Assembly (NCBI GenBank): GCA_026989685.1
Contig: JALSIV010000390.1
Span: 1-44,401 of the forward strand
Origin: Pirellulaceae bacterium
Lineage (GTDB): Bacteria; Planctomycetota; Planctomycetia; Pirellulales; Pirellulaceae
DNA length: 44,401 nucleotides
Direction of reading: 5' to 3'
A model generated the notes under the pieces. The model searched no databases. It was not told the origin of the DNA and saw only the letters and a list, made by a program, of their open reading frames with translations. Shown piece by piece: positions 7,788 through 15,875 of the stretch; positions within the stretch are counted from its first letter, which is position 1, and each line of letters starts with the position of its first letter. Both the position numbers and the translations under genes were made by a program.

Positions 7788-9296
7788 ATGAAGACTGCTG
7801 ATTTGTATCGCCGCGAGTTTCTGACGACGTCGCTTTCCGGTTTGGGGGGAGCCGCGCTCACGGCTCTGCTGGCGGGGGACGGAGCCTTCGCCGACGGCAA
7901 GCCCAAGCGGGTCGGTTCCGCCATCGTCAGTCCGTTGGCGGAGAAGCCGCCTCATTTCGCTCCCAAAGCCAAGCACTGCATCTTCATCCTGATGGCAGGT
8001 GCTCCATCGCAGCTCGATCTGTTCGATTACAAACCGGCTTTGCAGAAGCTCAACGGAAAGCCGATGCCGGCTTCGCTGCTGGAAGGCGTCCGATTCGCCT
8101 TCATTCAGAAAGATACGGCGACGTTGATGGGATCGGATTATCAGTTTCGCCAGTATGGCCAGTGCGGGATGTGGTTCTCGGAGTTGCTGCCGCATATCGC
8201 CACCTGTGCGGACGACATCACGATGATCCGCACCATGTACACGGACCAGTTCAACCATCACCCGGGACAATTGCTGTTGCAGTGCGGACGTCCGGTATTT
8301 GGACTTCCGGCGATGGGTGCGTGGTTGTCGTACGGTCTGGGAACGATCAACCAGAATCTCCCGAGTTATGTCGTGCTTACGGCAGGACGCGGCTCGAGCG
8401 GGGGAGCGACCCTCTGGAGCAGCGGTTTTCTGCCGTCGGTCCATGCGGGGGTGTTGCTGCGCAACCAAGGGCCGCCCATATTGAATCTGGAGAATCCCAA
8501 GGGGATTCCATCGCGTCTGCAACGCAAGGCGCTCGACGTCGTGCGCGAACTGAACCAACAGCGCTACGAAGAGATCCACGATCCGGAAATCGCCAGCCGC
8601 ATCGCCGCGTACGAGTTGGCTTGGCGCATGCAATCGGCGGCGCCCGAATTGACGGATCTTTCGGGCGAGACCAAACAGACCCTGGCGGCCTACGGAGTCG
8701 ATCGCCCCGAGCCGAAATACCGTTCGGGACGTGTGGGGACGGGCGAACAGTACAAGTCGTTCGCCCGCAGTTGTCTGCTCGCGCGGCGCATGGTCGAGCG
8801 AGGCGTCCGGTTCGTCAATTTGATCTTCGCCTCGTGGGATCATCACTCGAACCTCAAGCGGGACCTCGGCTACAACACCGGTATGGTCGATCAGCCGATC
8901 GCCGCGCTGATCCGCGACTTGAAACAGCGGGGGTTGTTGGATGAGACGCTGGTGGTGTGGGGTGGCGAGTTCGGCCGAACGCCGTTGGGCGAAAACCGCC
9001 CCGGCTACAAGGCCGTGACCGGCCGGGACCACCATCCGTACGCTTTTTCGATGTTCATGGCCGGTGGAGGCATGCGGCCCGGATATACTCACGGCGAGAC
9101 CGACGAGATCGGATGGGCTCCCGTACGAGACGGCGTTCACATCAACGATCTGCAGGCGACCATGCTCCACCTGTTCGGTCTGGACCACCTGCGTCTCACC
9201 TACCGGCATCAGGGACTCGATCAGCGCCTGAGCAACGTGACGCGCGATTCGCAGGTGATCCGTGAGCTGTTGGCGGATGGGGGACGGGCAAGCTGA
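7788..9296 (+). CDS. DUF1501 protein, Tat-exported
   Basis: The N-terminus carries a twin-arginine signal (YRREFLTTSLSGLGGAALTA, arginines at 8-9), so the protein is expected to be folded before export. The rest is a typical DUF1501 protein, a family related to sulfatase/alkaline-phosphatase folds. It shows KHCIFILMAGAPSQLDLFDY, then TDQFNHHPGQ, VWGGEFGRTP and a C-terminal HLFGLDHLRLTYRHQGLD. The GEFGRTP and HHPYAFSMFMAGGG stretches are where the metal-site residues of the phosphatase fold would sit. At 502 residues the length is normal. It is the partner of the PSD1 gene 21 bases upstream; this two-gene unit is repeated many times in planctomycete genomes. A stem-loop 36 bases after the stop likely ends the transcript. 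No substrate is known. Confidence 0.93.
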   Translation: MKTADLYRREFLTTSLSGLGGAALTALLAGDGAFADGKPKRVGSAIVSPLAEKPPHFAPKAKHCIFILMAGAPSQLDLFDYKPALQKLNGKPMPASLLEGVRFAFIQKDTATLMGSDYQFRQYGQCGMWFSELLPHIATCADDITMIRTMYTDQFNHHPGQLLLQCGRPVFGLPAMGAWLSYGLGTINQNLPSYVVLTAGRGSSGGATLWSSGFLPSVHAGVLLRNQGPPILNLENPKGIPSRLQRKALDVVRELNQQRYEEIHDPEIASRIAAYELAWRMQSAAPELTDLSGETKQTLAAYGVDRPEPKYRSGRVGTGEQYKSFARSCLLARRMVERGVRFVNLIFASWDHHSNLKRDLGYNTGMVDQPIAALIRDLKQRGLLDETLVVWGGEFGRTPLGENRPGYKAVTGRDHHPYAFSMFMAGGGMRPGYTHGETDEIGWAPVRDGVHINDLQATMLHLFGLDHLRLTYRHQGLDQRLSNVTRDSQVIRELLADGGRAS

Positions 9297-9331
9297 GTCG
9301 GATCGCCTACCCAGGGCGGCGCTTCGCGACT

Positions 9332-9350
9332 GGCAACCGTCTCGGTTGCC
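9332..9350 (+). terminator. Stem-loop after the PSD1/DUF1501 pair
   Basis: GGCAACCG-TCT-CGGTTGCC is a perfect 8-bp stem with a 3-base loop, 36 bases after the DUF1501 stop. No T-run follows, so it may be a terminator without a U tract or a 3'-end stabiliser. The preceding CTACCCAGGGCGGCGC resembles short repeats I associate with planctomycete intergenic DNA, from memory only. Confidence 0.5.
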
Positions 9351-9541
9351 GTGGGTCTGACAGGCTGGAAGCAGATAAGGCCGATTCGGACAGCCACACG
9401 GTCGCCTCGGATCCTGTGGGGCCCGGGAGATGGCAAGTTGACCGACCGGAGCGCTGAGGAACTCGTGCAGTGGCTCGCCCGTCACGGCGTCACTCGCCCG
9501 CTCAAGGAACGAGAGGAACGTCGGCGGTCGTCGGCGCGCAA

Positions 9542-10207
9542 CTAGTCGCTGTCACGCGCGCCGAAAGCTGTCTCGCCGGTCTGCAAGGTCGTAGCTGCGA
9601 TGCTGCGGGCACGGAATACCGAGATCACGTCGGCTTGCCACTGGGGCAAGATTGTGGTGATGGCGATGGCTTCGAGATTGGTGAGTGTCACTCCCAGCAT
9701 GGCCATGCGCAGCGGCCAGAGCGACCATTGGAAGAGCATCGCCCAGAGAGCGAAGATCATCAGCAGCCACGACGTCTTGGCTCCTCGGGTGTGGTAGTTG
9801 GGGATCTTGCCGAACTTCCAGTAGCCGTAGGCACTGCTGGCAAGGTAGGAGACGACGGCGCCGGCGATCCACGGCCACTCGGACAGAAGTGTGTCCCCTT
9901 CGAGTATCATCATGCCAAAGAGGACGGCGCCGTAGAGCAGCACGTCGGCGAGGCTGTCGAGTCGGGCACCGATGACGGTGCGCTGGTGCCAGCGGACCGC
10001 CAGCTTACCATCGAGCCAGTCGGTTGCCGCCAGGAAGAGATACCAGGCGAAGAAGACTCGCGGGAGTTCTCGCCAGGCGATACCCAGCAACACGACCGAT
10101 CCGGCGATGCGGATCAGGCACAGCACATTGGGTACGGTCCAGAATGTGCGGAGCGGCAGGTCGTGATCGGCATCAGGTGGCTCGGCTCGCGGGTTGGGTG
10201 AGGACAT
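9542..10207 (-). CDS. CDP-alcohol phosphatidyltransferase family membrane protein
   Basis: The family transfers a phosphatidyl group from CDP-diacylglycerol to an alcohol such as glycerol 3-phosphate. The signature reads DWLDGKLAVRW followed by GARLDSLAD. Compared with the consensus D-x2-D-G-x2-A-R-x8-G-x3-D-x3-D all four aspartates and both glycines are present, but the A-R pair is A-V with an arginine one step later. Several hydrophobic segments fit an inner-membrane enzyme (VPNVLCLIRIAGSVVLLGIA, VFFAWYLFLAA, WLLMIFALWAMLFQW). I chose the ATG at 10207; a GTG at 10258 would add 17 residues and overlap cdsA, and neither has a good ribosome binding site. It follows cdsA by about 35 bases, so substrate maker and user are probably one operon. 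Whether it is PgsA itself cannot be decided. Confidence 0.85.
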   Translation of the reverse strand: MSSPNPRAEPPDADHDLPLRTFWTVPNVLCLIRIAGSVVLLGIAWRELPRVFFAWYLFLAATDWLDGKLAVRWHQRTVIGARLDSLADVLLYGAVLFGMMILEGDTLLSEWPWIAGAVVSYLASSAYGYWKFGKIPNYHTRGAKTSWLLMIFALWAMLFQWSLWPLRMAMLGVTLTNLEAIAITTILPQWQADVISVFRARSIAATTLQTGETAFGARDSD

Positions 10208-10242
10208 GGGGATTGGGGGGAACTCTCGAGGAACAGTGCGAA

Positions 10243-11232
10243 TCAGAAAGCGGTCCACGAAGCAACGAGCAGATAGAATGTCGTTCCCGTAAACGTCAAG
10301 CTGTCGATGCGATCGATCATGCCTCCCTGGCCGGGCAATAGGTCTCCACTGTCTTTGACTCCCACGTCTCGTTTCATTGCCGAGACGTGGATGTCGCCGA
10401 GGAAGCCGACGGCGCAGAGGAGCGCTCCGGCCGTGAATGCGTTGACGGTGGCGGCCATCGCGGCCGCGCTGTCACGCGAGATCGCGGACCACCAGTTCCA
10501 GGGCGTGAGGCACGGAGCGAGCAATAGCGAGGCCAGACCGGTGAGGATCAGGCCGCCGATGAATCCCTCCCAGGTCTTGTGCGGCGAGACGACCGGGGTG
10601 ATCCGGCGGCGACCCCATTGCCGACCCACCAGTGCCTGAGCAATGTCACTAAAGGGTGTCAGCAGCATGACGTACAGATACCAGCCGGTGGCGGCCGCCG
10701 AGTCGCCGGGGGGGTGATCGGCCAGACGAGCCGCAAGACTGGGAAGGAACCCGAACACGATCAGCCCCCAGTACATGCCACCCACAGCTCGGATGAATCC
10801 GTCGGTGTGTCCCCGTAAGGCTTGCAGGCTGCCGATGACTAGCAAGCTGCCGACCGGGAGCATCAGCCAACCGGCGGGTTCGTAGCCGTGGATGATTGCC
10901 AGATACTGCAGCGGCACCAGTGCCATTGCCGTGACAGCGATGCGGCGGTCGCCTCCATCACGAGCCACCCAGGGAACAAACTCGGTGAGGGCGTACAGCG
11001 TCACCAGTGTGAATAGCAGAGCGATACCGTAGGGACCGACCGCGGCCGATCCGAAGATGGCCAGCAGCAACAGCCACCACACCAGCAGGCTGGCACGGCG
11101 CTCCCGCGACTTCTCGTCGCGGCGGCCTCGCAGCAGCCACAGGCGCACCACCGAACCGGCGGCCAGCGAGATCGAGCCGAACGCGAGGACGCGTAGTGCG
11201 GGAACGTCAAGTTGGCCGGTTGGAATGTCCAT
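10243..11232 (-). CDS. cdsA: Phosphatidate cytidylyltransferase
   Basis: It makes CDP-diacylglycerol from phosphatidate and CTP in the inner membrane. The protein is strongly hydrophobic with about eight to nine membrane segments. The C-terminal family signature is clear (SAMKRDVGVKDSGDLLPGQG, then GMIDRIDS). The nearly invariant histidine of the GHGG core is glutamine here (GQGG). The mid-protein SPHKTWEGFIGG motif is also typical. The ORF track extends to a TTG at 11286; I prefer the ATG at 11232, giving MDIPTGQL, although neither start has a clear Shine-Dalgarno sequence. The TVP38-like gene ends about 75 bases upstream and the CDP-alcohol phosphatidyltransferase follows, giving a three-gene membrane-lipid run. 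Confidence 0.9.
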   Translation of the reverse strand: MDIPTGQLDVPALRVLAFGSISLAAGSVVRLWLLRGRRDEKSRERRASLLVWWLLLLAIFGSAAVGPYGIALLFTLVTLYALTEFVPWVARDGGDRRIAVTAMALVPLQYLAIIHGYEPAGWLMLPVGSLLVIGSLQALRGHTDGFIRAVGGMYWGLIVFGFLPSLAARLADHPPGDSAAATGWYLYVMLLTPFSDIAQALVGRQWGRRRITPVVSPHKTWEGFIGGLILTGLASLLLAPCLTPWNWWSAISRDSAAAMAATVNAFTAGALLCAVGFLGDIHVSAMKRDVGVKDSGDLLPGQGGMIDRIDSLTFTGTTFYLLVASWTAF

Positions 11233-11307
11233 CGATGCGGCGAGCGTCAAGGTTGGCCGTAGCAGTTGCGGGCACGATGTGTCCAATAGGCTGCGAGGTG
11301 AGTTGAT

Positions 11308-12066
11308 TCAGTCCGCATCGGTTTCACCAGTGGCTGGAAACTGCGCCAATTCGTCGATGGCACCCAACTCCTCTTCTACGATGGCCTCGTCCTCGCCGCG
11401 GTGGATGATGCGGACAAACAGTCGCACCAGGACGGGAAGCGCTGCGATCGCCAGCAGTGCCAGCCAGAGCCATGGGTCGAGCAATTCCCGTGCCCCATGT
11501 TGGATCAATTCGTGAATGGTGGGGAGGCGACTCCCCATCCACACGAATACGATGGTGCCCGGCAGCAGTCCGACAACGGTGGTCCACACGAAAGTCACCA
11601 TGGAGATGCGGGAGGCGGCCGCCAGGTAATTCACCAGCGAGTAGGGGACGTGGGCCATGCGGAGGGTCAGCAAGAACCAGGCGCCTTCCCGCTCGAGCCA
11701 TTGTTCCCACAGCCGGAGCCGCTTCCCCAGTTTCGCTTGCACCGCATCCCGAAACACGAAGCGGATGATGACGAACACGATCGACGCCGCCGCGGTGAGG
11801 CCGGAGAGGGCGACGAGCAGGCCGGCCCAGAATCCAAACAGCCAACCGAACACGATCGCTTTTCCCGAGGTGGCGGGCACGAGTGAGATCATGGTGTAGG
11901 CGACGATCCCGATCGCGATCGCCGGCCCCAGGTTGTGTTGGATCCGGTCTCGGAGCTGCCGTTCGTGTTGCGCCAAATTGTGCGGTTCGATGTAGGGCAC
12001 CACGATCGCGGCAATCACGATGACGAGCAAGACGAATCCGGCCAGTGCAAGGAGCTTGGGCTTCAC
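11308..12066 (-). CDS. TVP38/TMEM64 (DedA-superfamily) membrane protein
   Basis: At 252 residues it has an N-terminal membrane anchor (LLALAGFVLLVIVIAAIVV), a VTT-type core with re-entrant character, and a C-terminal membrane segment followed by an acidic tail. VTT hallmarks are SLVPATSGKAIVFGWLFGFW, then an arginine-bearing LTLRMAHVPYSLVNYLAAAS and GLLPGTIVFVWMGS. DedA/VTT proteins are implicated in lipid scrambling or flipping (for example undecaprenyl phosphate recycling) and in membrane homeostasis. Its place upstream of cdsA fits a phospholipid theme, but the transported lipid cannot be read from sequence. The start is a GTG at 12066 without a visible Shine-Dalgarno sequence. The 161 bases upstream contain dispersed element copy B. 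Confidence 0.85.
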   Translation of the reverse strand: MKPKLLALAGFVLLVIVIAAIVVPYIEPHNLAQHERQLRDRIQHNLGPAIAIGIVAYTMISLVPATSGKAIVFGWLFGFWAGLLVALSGLTAAASIVFVIIRFVFRDAVQAKLGKRLRLWEQWLEREGAWFLLTLRMAHVPYSLVNYLAAASRISMVTFVWTTVVGLLPGTIVFVWMGSRLPTIHELIQHGARELLDPWLWLALLAIAALPVLVRLFVRIIHRGEDEAIVEEELGAIDELAQFPATGETDAD

Positions 12067-12084
12067 GGGACAGGAGAACTCGCG

Positions 12085-12188
12085 TTAGGGGTTTGCTTCA
12101 CAACATTCGCACACCGGTCGGGCACGTTGCCGTGGTTTTCGATTGTCAATACCATCCCTACTGCCTCTGGCCTCCCGCCTCCAGCCTC
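12085..12188 (+). repeat. Dispersed heptamer-plus-leader element, copy B
   Basis: The leader GTTGCCGTGGTTTTCG-ATTGTCA-ATACCATCCCTAC (12120-12166) is followed by heptamers CTGCCTC, TGGCCTC, CCGCCTC and CAGCCTC (12161-12188). On the minus strand these read GGCTGGA, GGCGGGA, GGCCAGA and GGCAG, the same consensus as copy A and the run at 5199. The leader is 38/47 identical to copy A. It fills most of the gap between the DAG kinase-like gene and the TVP38-like gene. Confidence 0.8.
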
Positions 12189-12227
12189 GCGGGCGTAGCC
12201 CGCGTCAGGGAGAAAACGGGCGGCCCC

Positions 12228-13139
12228 TCAATCGGCCGGCTTCAACGCGACCGGGTTGGGACCGCTCACGATAGGAAGCACGCCCGGCAGCACTTCGAAA
12301 CAGGCATCCATGGTGCGGTGGGGTTCCCCGTCGAGGCTGAACGGCACATCGGGCTCGGCATGAACGGCGACCCGCCTGGCCTGATAGCCTCGGACGCGTC
12401 CTTCGGCCAAGGTCGGGTTGAGCGAAAAACTGAGTCCGGCGGCCAGCAGCTCCAACGTGGGCAACACGGGAATCACGGTCACGTCGAGCCGCCCGTCGTT
12501 CAGCAGAGCGGAGGGAGCGATGGGAAAACCGCCCCCGACGAAACGGCCGTTGGCGATGGCGATGCCGTACGTCTCTTGGCTGAACTGTTCACCATCCAGC
12601 TTCAAAATCACGTGGTGTTCTTCCAATCGCGTCAGGTGGCTGATCGCCGTCATCCAGTAGGCGAACGCTCCCCAACGCTGTTTGTCGGCGGTTTGGACGT
12701 CGGCCGCCACTTTTCCACCGAATCCTCCGGTGGCCGCATTCACGACGTAGCTCTGTTCGCCGTTATATTCGACGCGGATCAGGTCGATTCGGGTCGCCGG
12801 TCGCTCGAATGCCCACTCGGCGGCGCGATCGAGTTGGTCGGGGGAGAGTCCGAGCGAACGGGCCAGGTCGTTGCCGGTTCCCAGGGGCAAGATCGCCAGC
12901 TCGCAGGCGTCGAAGCGAGGTGCCAAGCCGTTGACGACCTGGCCTACGGTTCCGTCCCCTCCGGCGACAACGATCCGATCGATGGCTCGTTCCGCTGCCA
13001 GTCCTCCCAACCGGGTCGCATCTCCCGATCCGGTGGTCGCCCACAATTCGTACTCGAATTGGCCGGAGAGCTTGGCCAGAACGTCCTTGATGCGTCCCGC
13101 CGTACCGGCCTGGGCATTGAAAACTACCGCCACTCGCAT
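12228..13139 (-). CDS. Diacylglycerol/lipid kinase family protein
   Basis: The family phosphorylates diacylglycerol, sphingosine or related lipids, or has related nucleotide-dependent activity. The nucleotide-binding motif VVAGGDGTVGQV (GGDGT at 60-64) and the PLGTGNDLARSLG motif (85-97) are both intact, and the substrate-side GGGFPIAPSALLNDGRLDVTV region is present. The length is 303 residues, normal for the DagK/YegS/LCB5 group. The start is the ATG at 13139, with AGAGG 9 bases before it; the track's longer start would run into the divergent metallophosphoesterase gene. It is cytosolic or membrane-peripheral. It shares strand and theme with the cdsA block but is separated by a repeat-filled gap, so it is probably a separate transcript. 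Confidence 0.9.
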   Translation of the reverse strand: MRVAVVFNAQAGTAGRIKDVLAKLSGQFEYELWATTGSGDATRLGGLAAERAIDRIVVAGGDGTVGQVVNGLAPRFDACELAILPLGTGNDLARSLGLSPDQLDRAAEWAFERPATRIDLIRVEYNGEQSYVVNAATGGFGGKVAADVQTADKQRWGAFAYWMTAISHLTRLEEHHVILKLDGEQFSQETYGIAIANGRFVGGGFPIAPSALLNDGRLDVTVIPVLPTLELLAAGLSFSLNPTLAEGRVRGYQARRVAVHAEPDVPFSLDGEPHRTMDACFEVLPGVLPIVSGPNPVALKPAD

Positions 13140-13213
13140 GATATTGAACCTCTGCCAGGATCTGATCGAGCCACTTGCCGCCATCCGGCAATCCAATGGG
13201 GGGGAGGACACCG

Positions 13214-14092
13214 ATGAATGAAGAGTTCCATCCGCTGACATTGTTGCATGTTTCCGACCTTCATTTTGGCCCGCCTTATGTTCCTCGCGTGGGCGATGCC
13301 CTCTTGCGGATCGCACCCGAGCTTCACATCGATGCCGTCATCGTCAGTGGGGATTTTACACAACGGGCGACGGAGGCCCAGTTCCGGCAGGCGCGGGAAT
13401 TCCTCGATCGGCTTCCCGACGTGCCGCGAATCACGGTTCCCGGCAATCACGACGTCCCCTTGTATCGCGTGACCGAGCGAATCGTGGATCCTCACCGCAA
13501 TTACTGCAAGTGGATCTCTCCCGAACTCAACTCCGTATTGCGTCTCAAGGGAGCCGTGATCGTGGGGCTCGATTCGACCGCCCCTCACTCCGCCATCACC
13601 AACGGCAGAATTCATGCCGAACAATTGGAATTCTGCAGTCGCGCTTTTGCCGACGTTCCGCCCGAATATGTCCGTATGGTCGTGGCCCATCACCACTTCG
13701 CCCCGGCTCCCGATTACCTGCACGATCAAACCATGCCCAAGGCTAGACGAGCCGTTTCGCGGTTCATCGATTTGGGTGTGGAGATGATCTTGGGGGGACA
13801 CTTGCACCGGGCGTATATCGGGAATTCCCTCGATTTCTTCCCCGGCAACCATCGCGATCGGGGAATTATCATCGTACAATCGGGAACGACGACATCCCGG
13901 CGAGGTCGTGGTCGCGAGCGGGAGAAGAACTCGTTTAATGTGATTCAGATCAGCCACCGCATGATACGAGTTACCCACTATATGTACTTTGACGACGATG
14001 ACGGCTTCGCTCCGCTGAGTCGCCACATATTTCCCCGCCCCGGATTTCGGTTTGTCGACGAAGAGCATGCCCCGCCCAAAGTCGCCGTCTGA
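13214..14092 (+). CDS. Calcineurin-like metallophosphoesterase
   Basis: All the metal-ligand blocks of the family are visible: SDLHFG (D15, H17), SGDFTQ (D47), PGNHD (78-80), VAHHHF and GGHLHRAY. At 292 residues with this order it resembles the CpdA/YfcE-like group that cleaves cyclic nucleotides or other phosphodiesters; the substrate is not predictable. There is no signal peptide, so it is cytosolic. The start is the ATG at 13214 because GGGAGG lies about 6 bases upstream; the track start at 13175 is unsupported. A 6-bp hairpin (TTGCCG-CCATC-CGGCAA, 13175-13191) sits in the 74-base divergent gap to the DAG kinase-like gene. The C-terminus (HIFPRPGFRFVDEEHAPP) has no clear domain. Confidence 0.9.
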   Translation: MNEEFHPLTLLHVSDLHFGPPYVPRVGDALLRIAPELHIDAVIVSGDFTQRATEAQFRQAREFLDRLPDVPRITVPGNHDVPLYRVTERIVDPHRNYCKWISPELNSVLRLKGAVIVGLDSTAPHSAITNGRIHAEQLEFCSRAFADVPPEYVRMVVAHHHFAPAPDYLHDQTMPKARRAVSRFIDLGVEMILGGHLHRAYIGNSLDFFPGNHRDRGIIIVQSGTTTSRRGRGREREKNSFNVIQISHRMIRVTHYMYFDDDDGFAPLSRHIFPRPGFRFVDEEHAPPKVAV

Positions 14093-14124
14093 TCCGCGTT
14101 CCTGCCTACCCGAGGATTCCTGCC

Positions 14125-14283
14125 GTGTCCGTTGCCTCTCGCCGTGATGAGAAGGGAGCCGATTTCCGAGGCGTCTGCTACAGCACGCGTTTGCAGGCAT
14201 TCTTGCGGTCGATGGTATCGGACCGCACCATGCTGAAGAACATCTTTCACGACAATGCGCTGCGGGTCTTGAAAGAGGTGTAG
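14125..14283 (+). pseudogene. Probable C-terminal remnant of an amidohydrolase-family (Amidohydro_2) gene
   Basis: Too short for the ORF track. GTG at 14125 opens a 52-residue frame ending in TAG at 14281. Its last half, MVSDRTMLKNIFHDNALRVL, matches the usual end of TIM-barrel amidohydrolases of the Amidohydro_2 type ('...ILHDNALRLL'). The metal-binding barrel that should precede it is missing. GAGGA lies 8 bases before the GTG, so the fragment could still be translated. It sits between the metallophosphoesterase and pepD. I infer a deleted gene of which only the tail remains; the alternative is a chance short ORF. Confidence 0.45.
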
Positions 14284-14328
14284 GACGCGGGATTCCTCCC
14301 AACTTGCTGTGATGAAAGGAACTCGTTG

Positions 14329-15831
14329 ATGATCGACTGGAGCCAGTTCGAGCCGGCGGCAGTGTGGCGATTGTTCGGGGAGTTGGTTGCCGTGCCGCGC
14401 CCGTCCAAGCAGGAGACTCAAGCCATGCAGTGGGTGCGCGCCTGGGCGGCCAAGCACGGTTACCCCGTCGTCTCGGACGCTGCCGGGAATGTCGTGGTGC
14501 GTGTTCCCGGCAAAGGGAAGCTGCGGAACGGTCCACCGGTGATCTTGCAAGGTCACGTCGACATCGTGGTGGCCGATGCGGAAGACGCTCCCCCCGAAGT
14601 CGACTCGGCAGCCGGCCGCATCCTGGTCGAGTTGGGGGCCCCGGATGCTCAGGGGCATTTTCGTCCTTCGCCCGATGGCGGCTGGATCGGAGCGCCCTAT
14701 AGTACTCTGGGAGCCGACAACGGCATCGGCTGCGCGATGGGGATGGCGATCGCCGAGGATCCCGATGCCGTGCACGGTCCGCTCGAGCTTTTGTTTACGG
14801 TGGACGAAGAACAGGGCATGACCGGAGCGCTCGAACTTGATCCGCAAGCCCTGGGGCTGACCGCCAAGCGTCTGATCAATCTCGACACCGAAGACGACGA
14901 CGAACTGACGATCGGGTGCGCCGGTGGCATGGACACCGAAGTGCGCTTTCCGGGCAGTTGGAGCGAAGTTGCGCCCGGTGAGACGGTCACGTTGCGGGTG
15001 TTGCTCAAGGACCTCCGAGGCGGCCACTCGGGTGTGGAGATCCACTCCGGTCGAGCCAACGCCATCCGCTGTCTGGCTCGAGCCCTCCGTGCCAGCGGAG
15101 TCGAATCGCTGAGGATCGCCGCGATCTGCGGTGGTGAAAAACGCAATGCTATTCCCCGGCGAGCGGAAGCCGTCGTGACGGTTGCCGCTGCCGACCGCTC
15201 GTCGCTCGAGTCTTCACTCCAAGAGGCCGCCTCGGCGATGATGCCTTTGTTTGAAGGGCGTGATTTTCCGCTGCGTTTTCAAGTCGAGCAGGTCGAATCC
15301 GCTTCGCGGACCCTCACGCAGCCGTCGACCGGTCAGCTCCTCGACCTGCTCATAGCACTCCATCACGGCGTGTTCAATGTGACGGCCGAGATTCCCGATC
15401 TGGTCGAGACGAGCAACAACGTGGCGACGGTGGAAGTGCAGGGCGACGACATCGTCATCGGCTGCAACTCGCGCAGTTCGATGGAAGCGGGGATGGACGA
15501 CGTGGCCGATGCCATCGATGCGGCGGCTCGTTTGGCCGGCGCTTCGTCGAAGTCGTTCGGTCGCTATCCCGGCTGGAAGCCCAATCTCGACTCTCCGTTG
15601 CTGAACGTCACCAAGTCCGCCTACGAAAAACTGTTCGGCGAATCGCCTCATGTATCGGCCATCCACGCCGGTCTGGAGTGCGGCGTGTTGGGCGACAAGC
15701 TGCCGGGACTCGACAGCATCTCGTTCGGTCCCAACATCCGAGGCAATCACGCTCCCGGCGAACATGTGGAAATCGCGTCGGTGCAGAAGACCTACCGCCT
15801 GTTGCGAGAAGTTCTGGCCAATCTTACTTGA
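14329..15831 (+). CDS. pepD: Aminoacyl-histidine dipeptidase (M20 family)
   Basis: This is a cytosolic dizinc peptidase that hydrolyses Xaa-His dipeptides such as carnosine. Visible metal and catalytic blocks are QGHVDIV (about 74-80), STLGADNGIG, TVDEEQGMTGA and LINLDTEDDDELTIGCAGG, in PepD order. The lid domain (GGHSGVEIHSGRANAIRCLA) and the late HAGLECG segment are also present. The length is 500 residues. The ATG at 14329 has AAGGA 8 bases upstream; the track's TTG at 14326 adds only one residue. The usual E. coli sequence after GHxDMV differs here (VVADAEDAPPEVDSAAG), but the region still fits the family. The PQQ-protein gene follows after 44 bases, possibly on the same transcript without an obvious functional link. 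Confidence 0.92.
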   Translation: MIDWSQFEPAAVWRLFGELVAVPRPSKQETQAMQWVRAWAAKHGYPVVSDAAGNVVVRVPGKGKLRNGPPVILQGHVDIVVADAEDAPPEVDSAAGRILVELGAPDAQGHFRPSPDGGWIGAPYSTLGADNGIGCAMGMAIAEDPDAVHGPLELLFTVDEEQGMTGALELDPQALGLTAKRLINLDTEDDDELTIGCAGGMDTEVRFPGSWSEVAPGETVTLRVLLKDLRGGHSGVEIHSGRANAIRCLARALRASGVESLRIAAICGGEKRNAIPRRAEAVVTVAAADRSSLESSLQEAASAMMPLFEGRDFPLRFQVEQVESASRTLTQPSTGQLLDLLIALHHGVFNVTAEIPDLVETSNNVATVEVQGDDIVIGCNSRSSMEAGMDDVADAIDAAARLAGASSKSFGRYPGWKPNLDSPLLNVTKSAYEKLFGESPHVSAIHAGLECGVLGDKLPGLDSISFGPNIRGNHAPGEHVEIASVQKTYRLLREVLANLT

Positions 15832-15875
15832 CTTTGGCTGCCGGCCGTGGCGGGGCGGCCTCAGGAGATAATTCG

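Noticed and set aside
7485-9485. 666-aa minus-strand ORF
   Set aside because: Antisense shadow of the DUF1501 gene.
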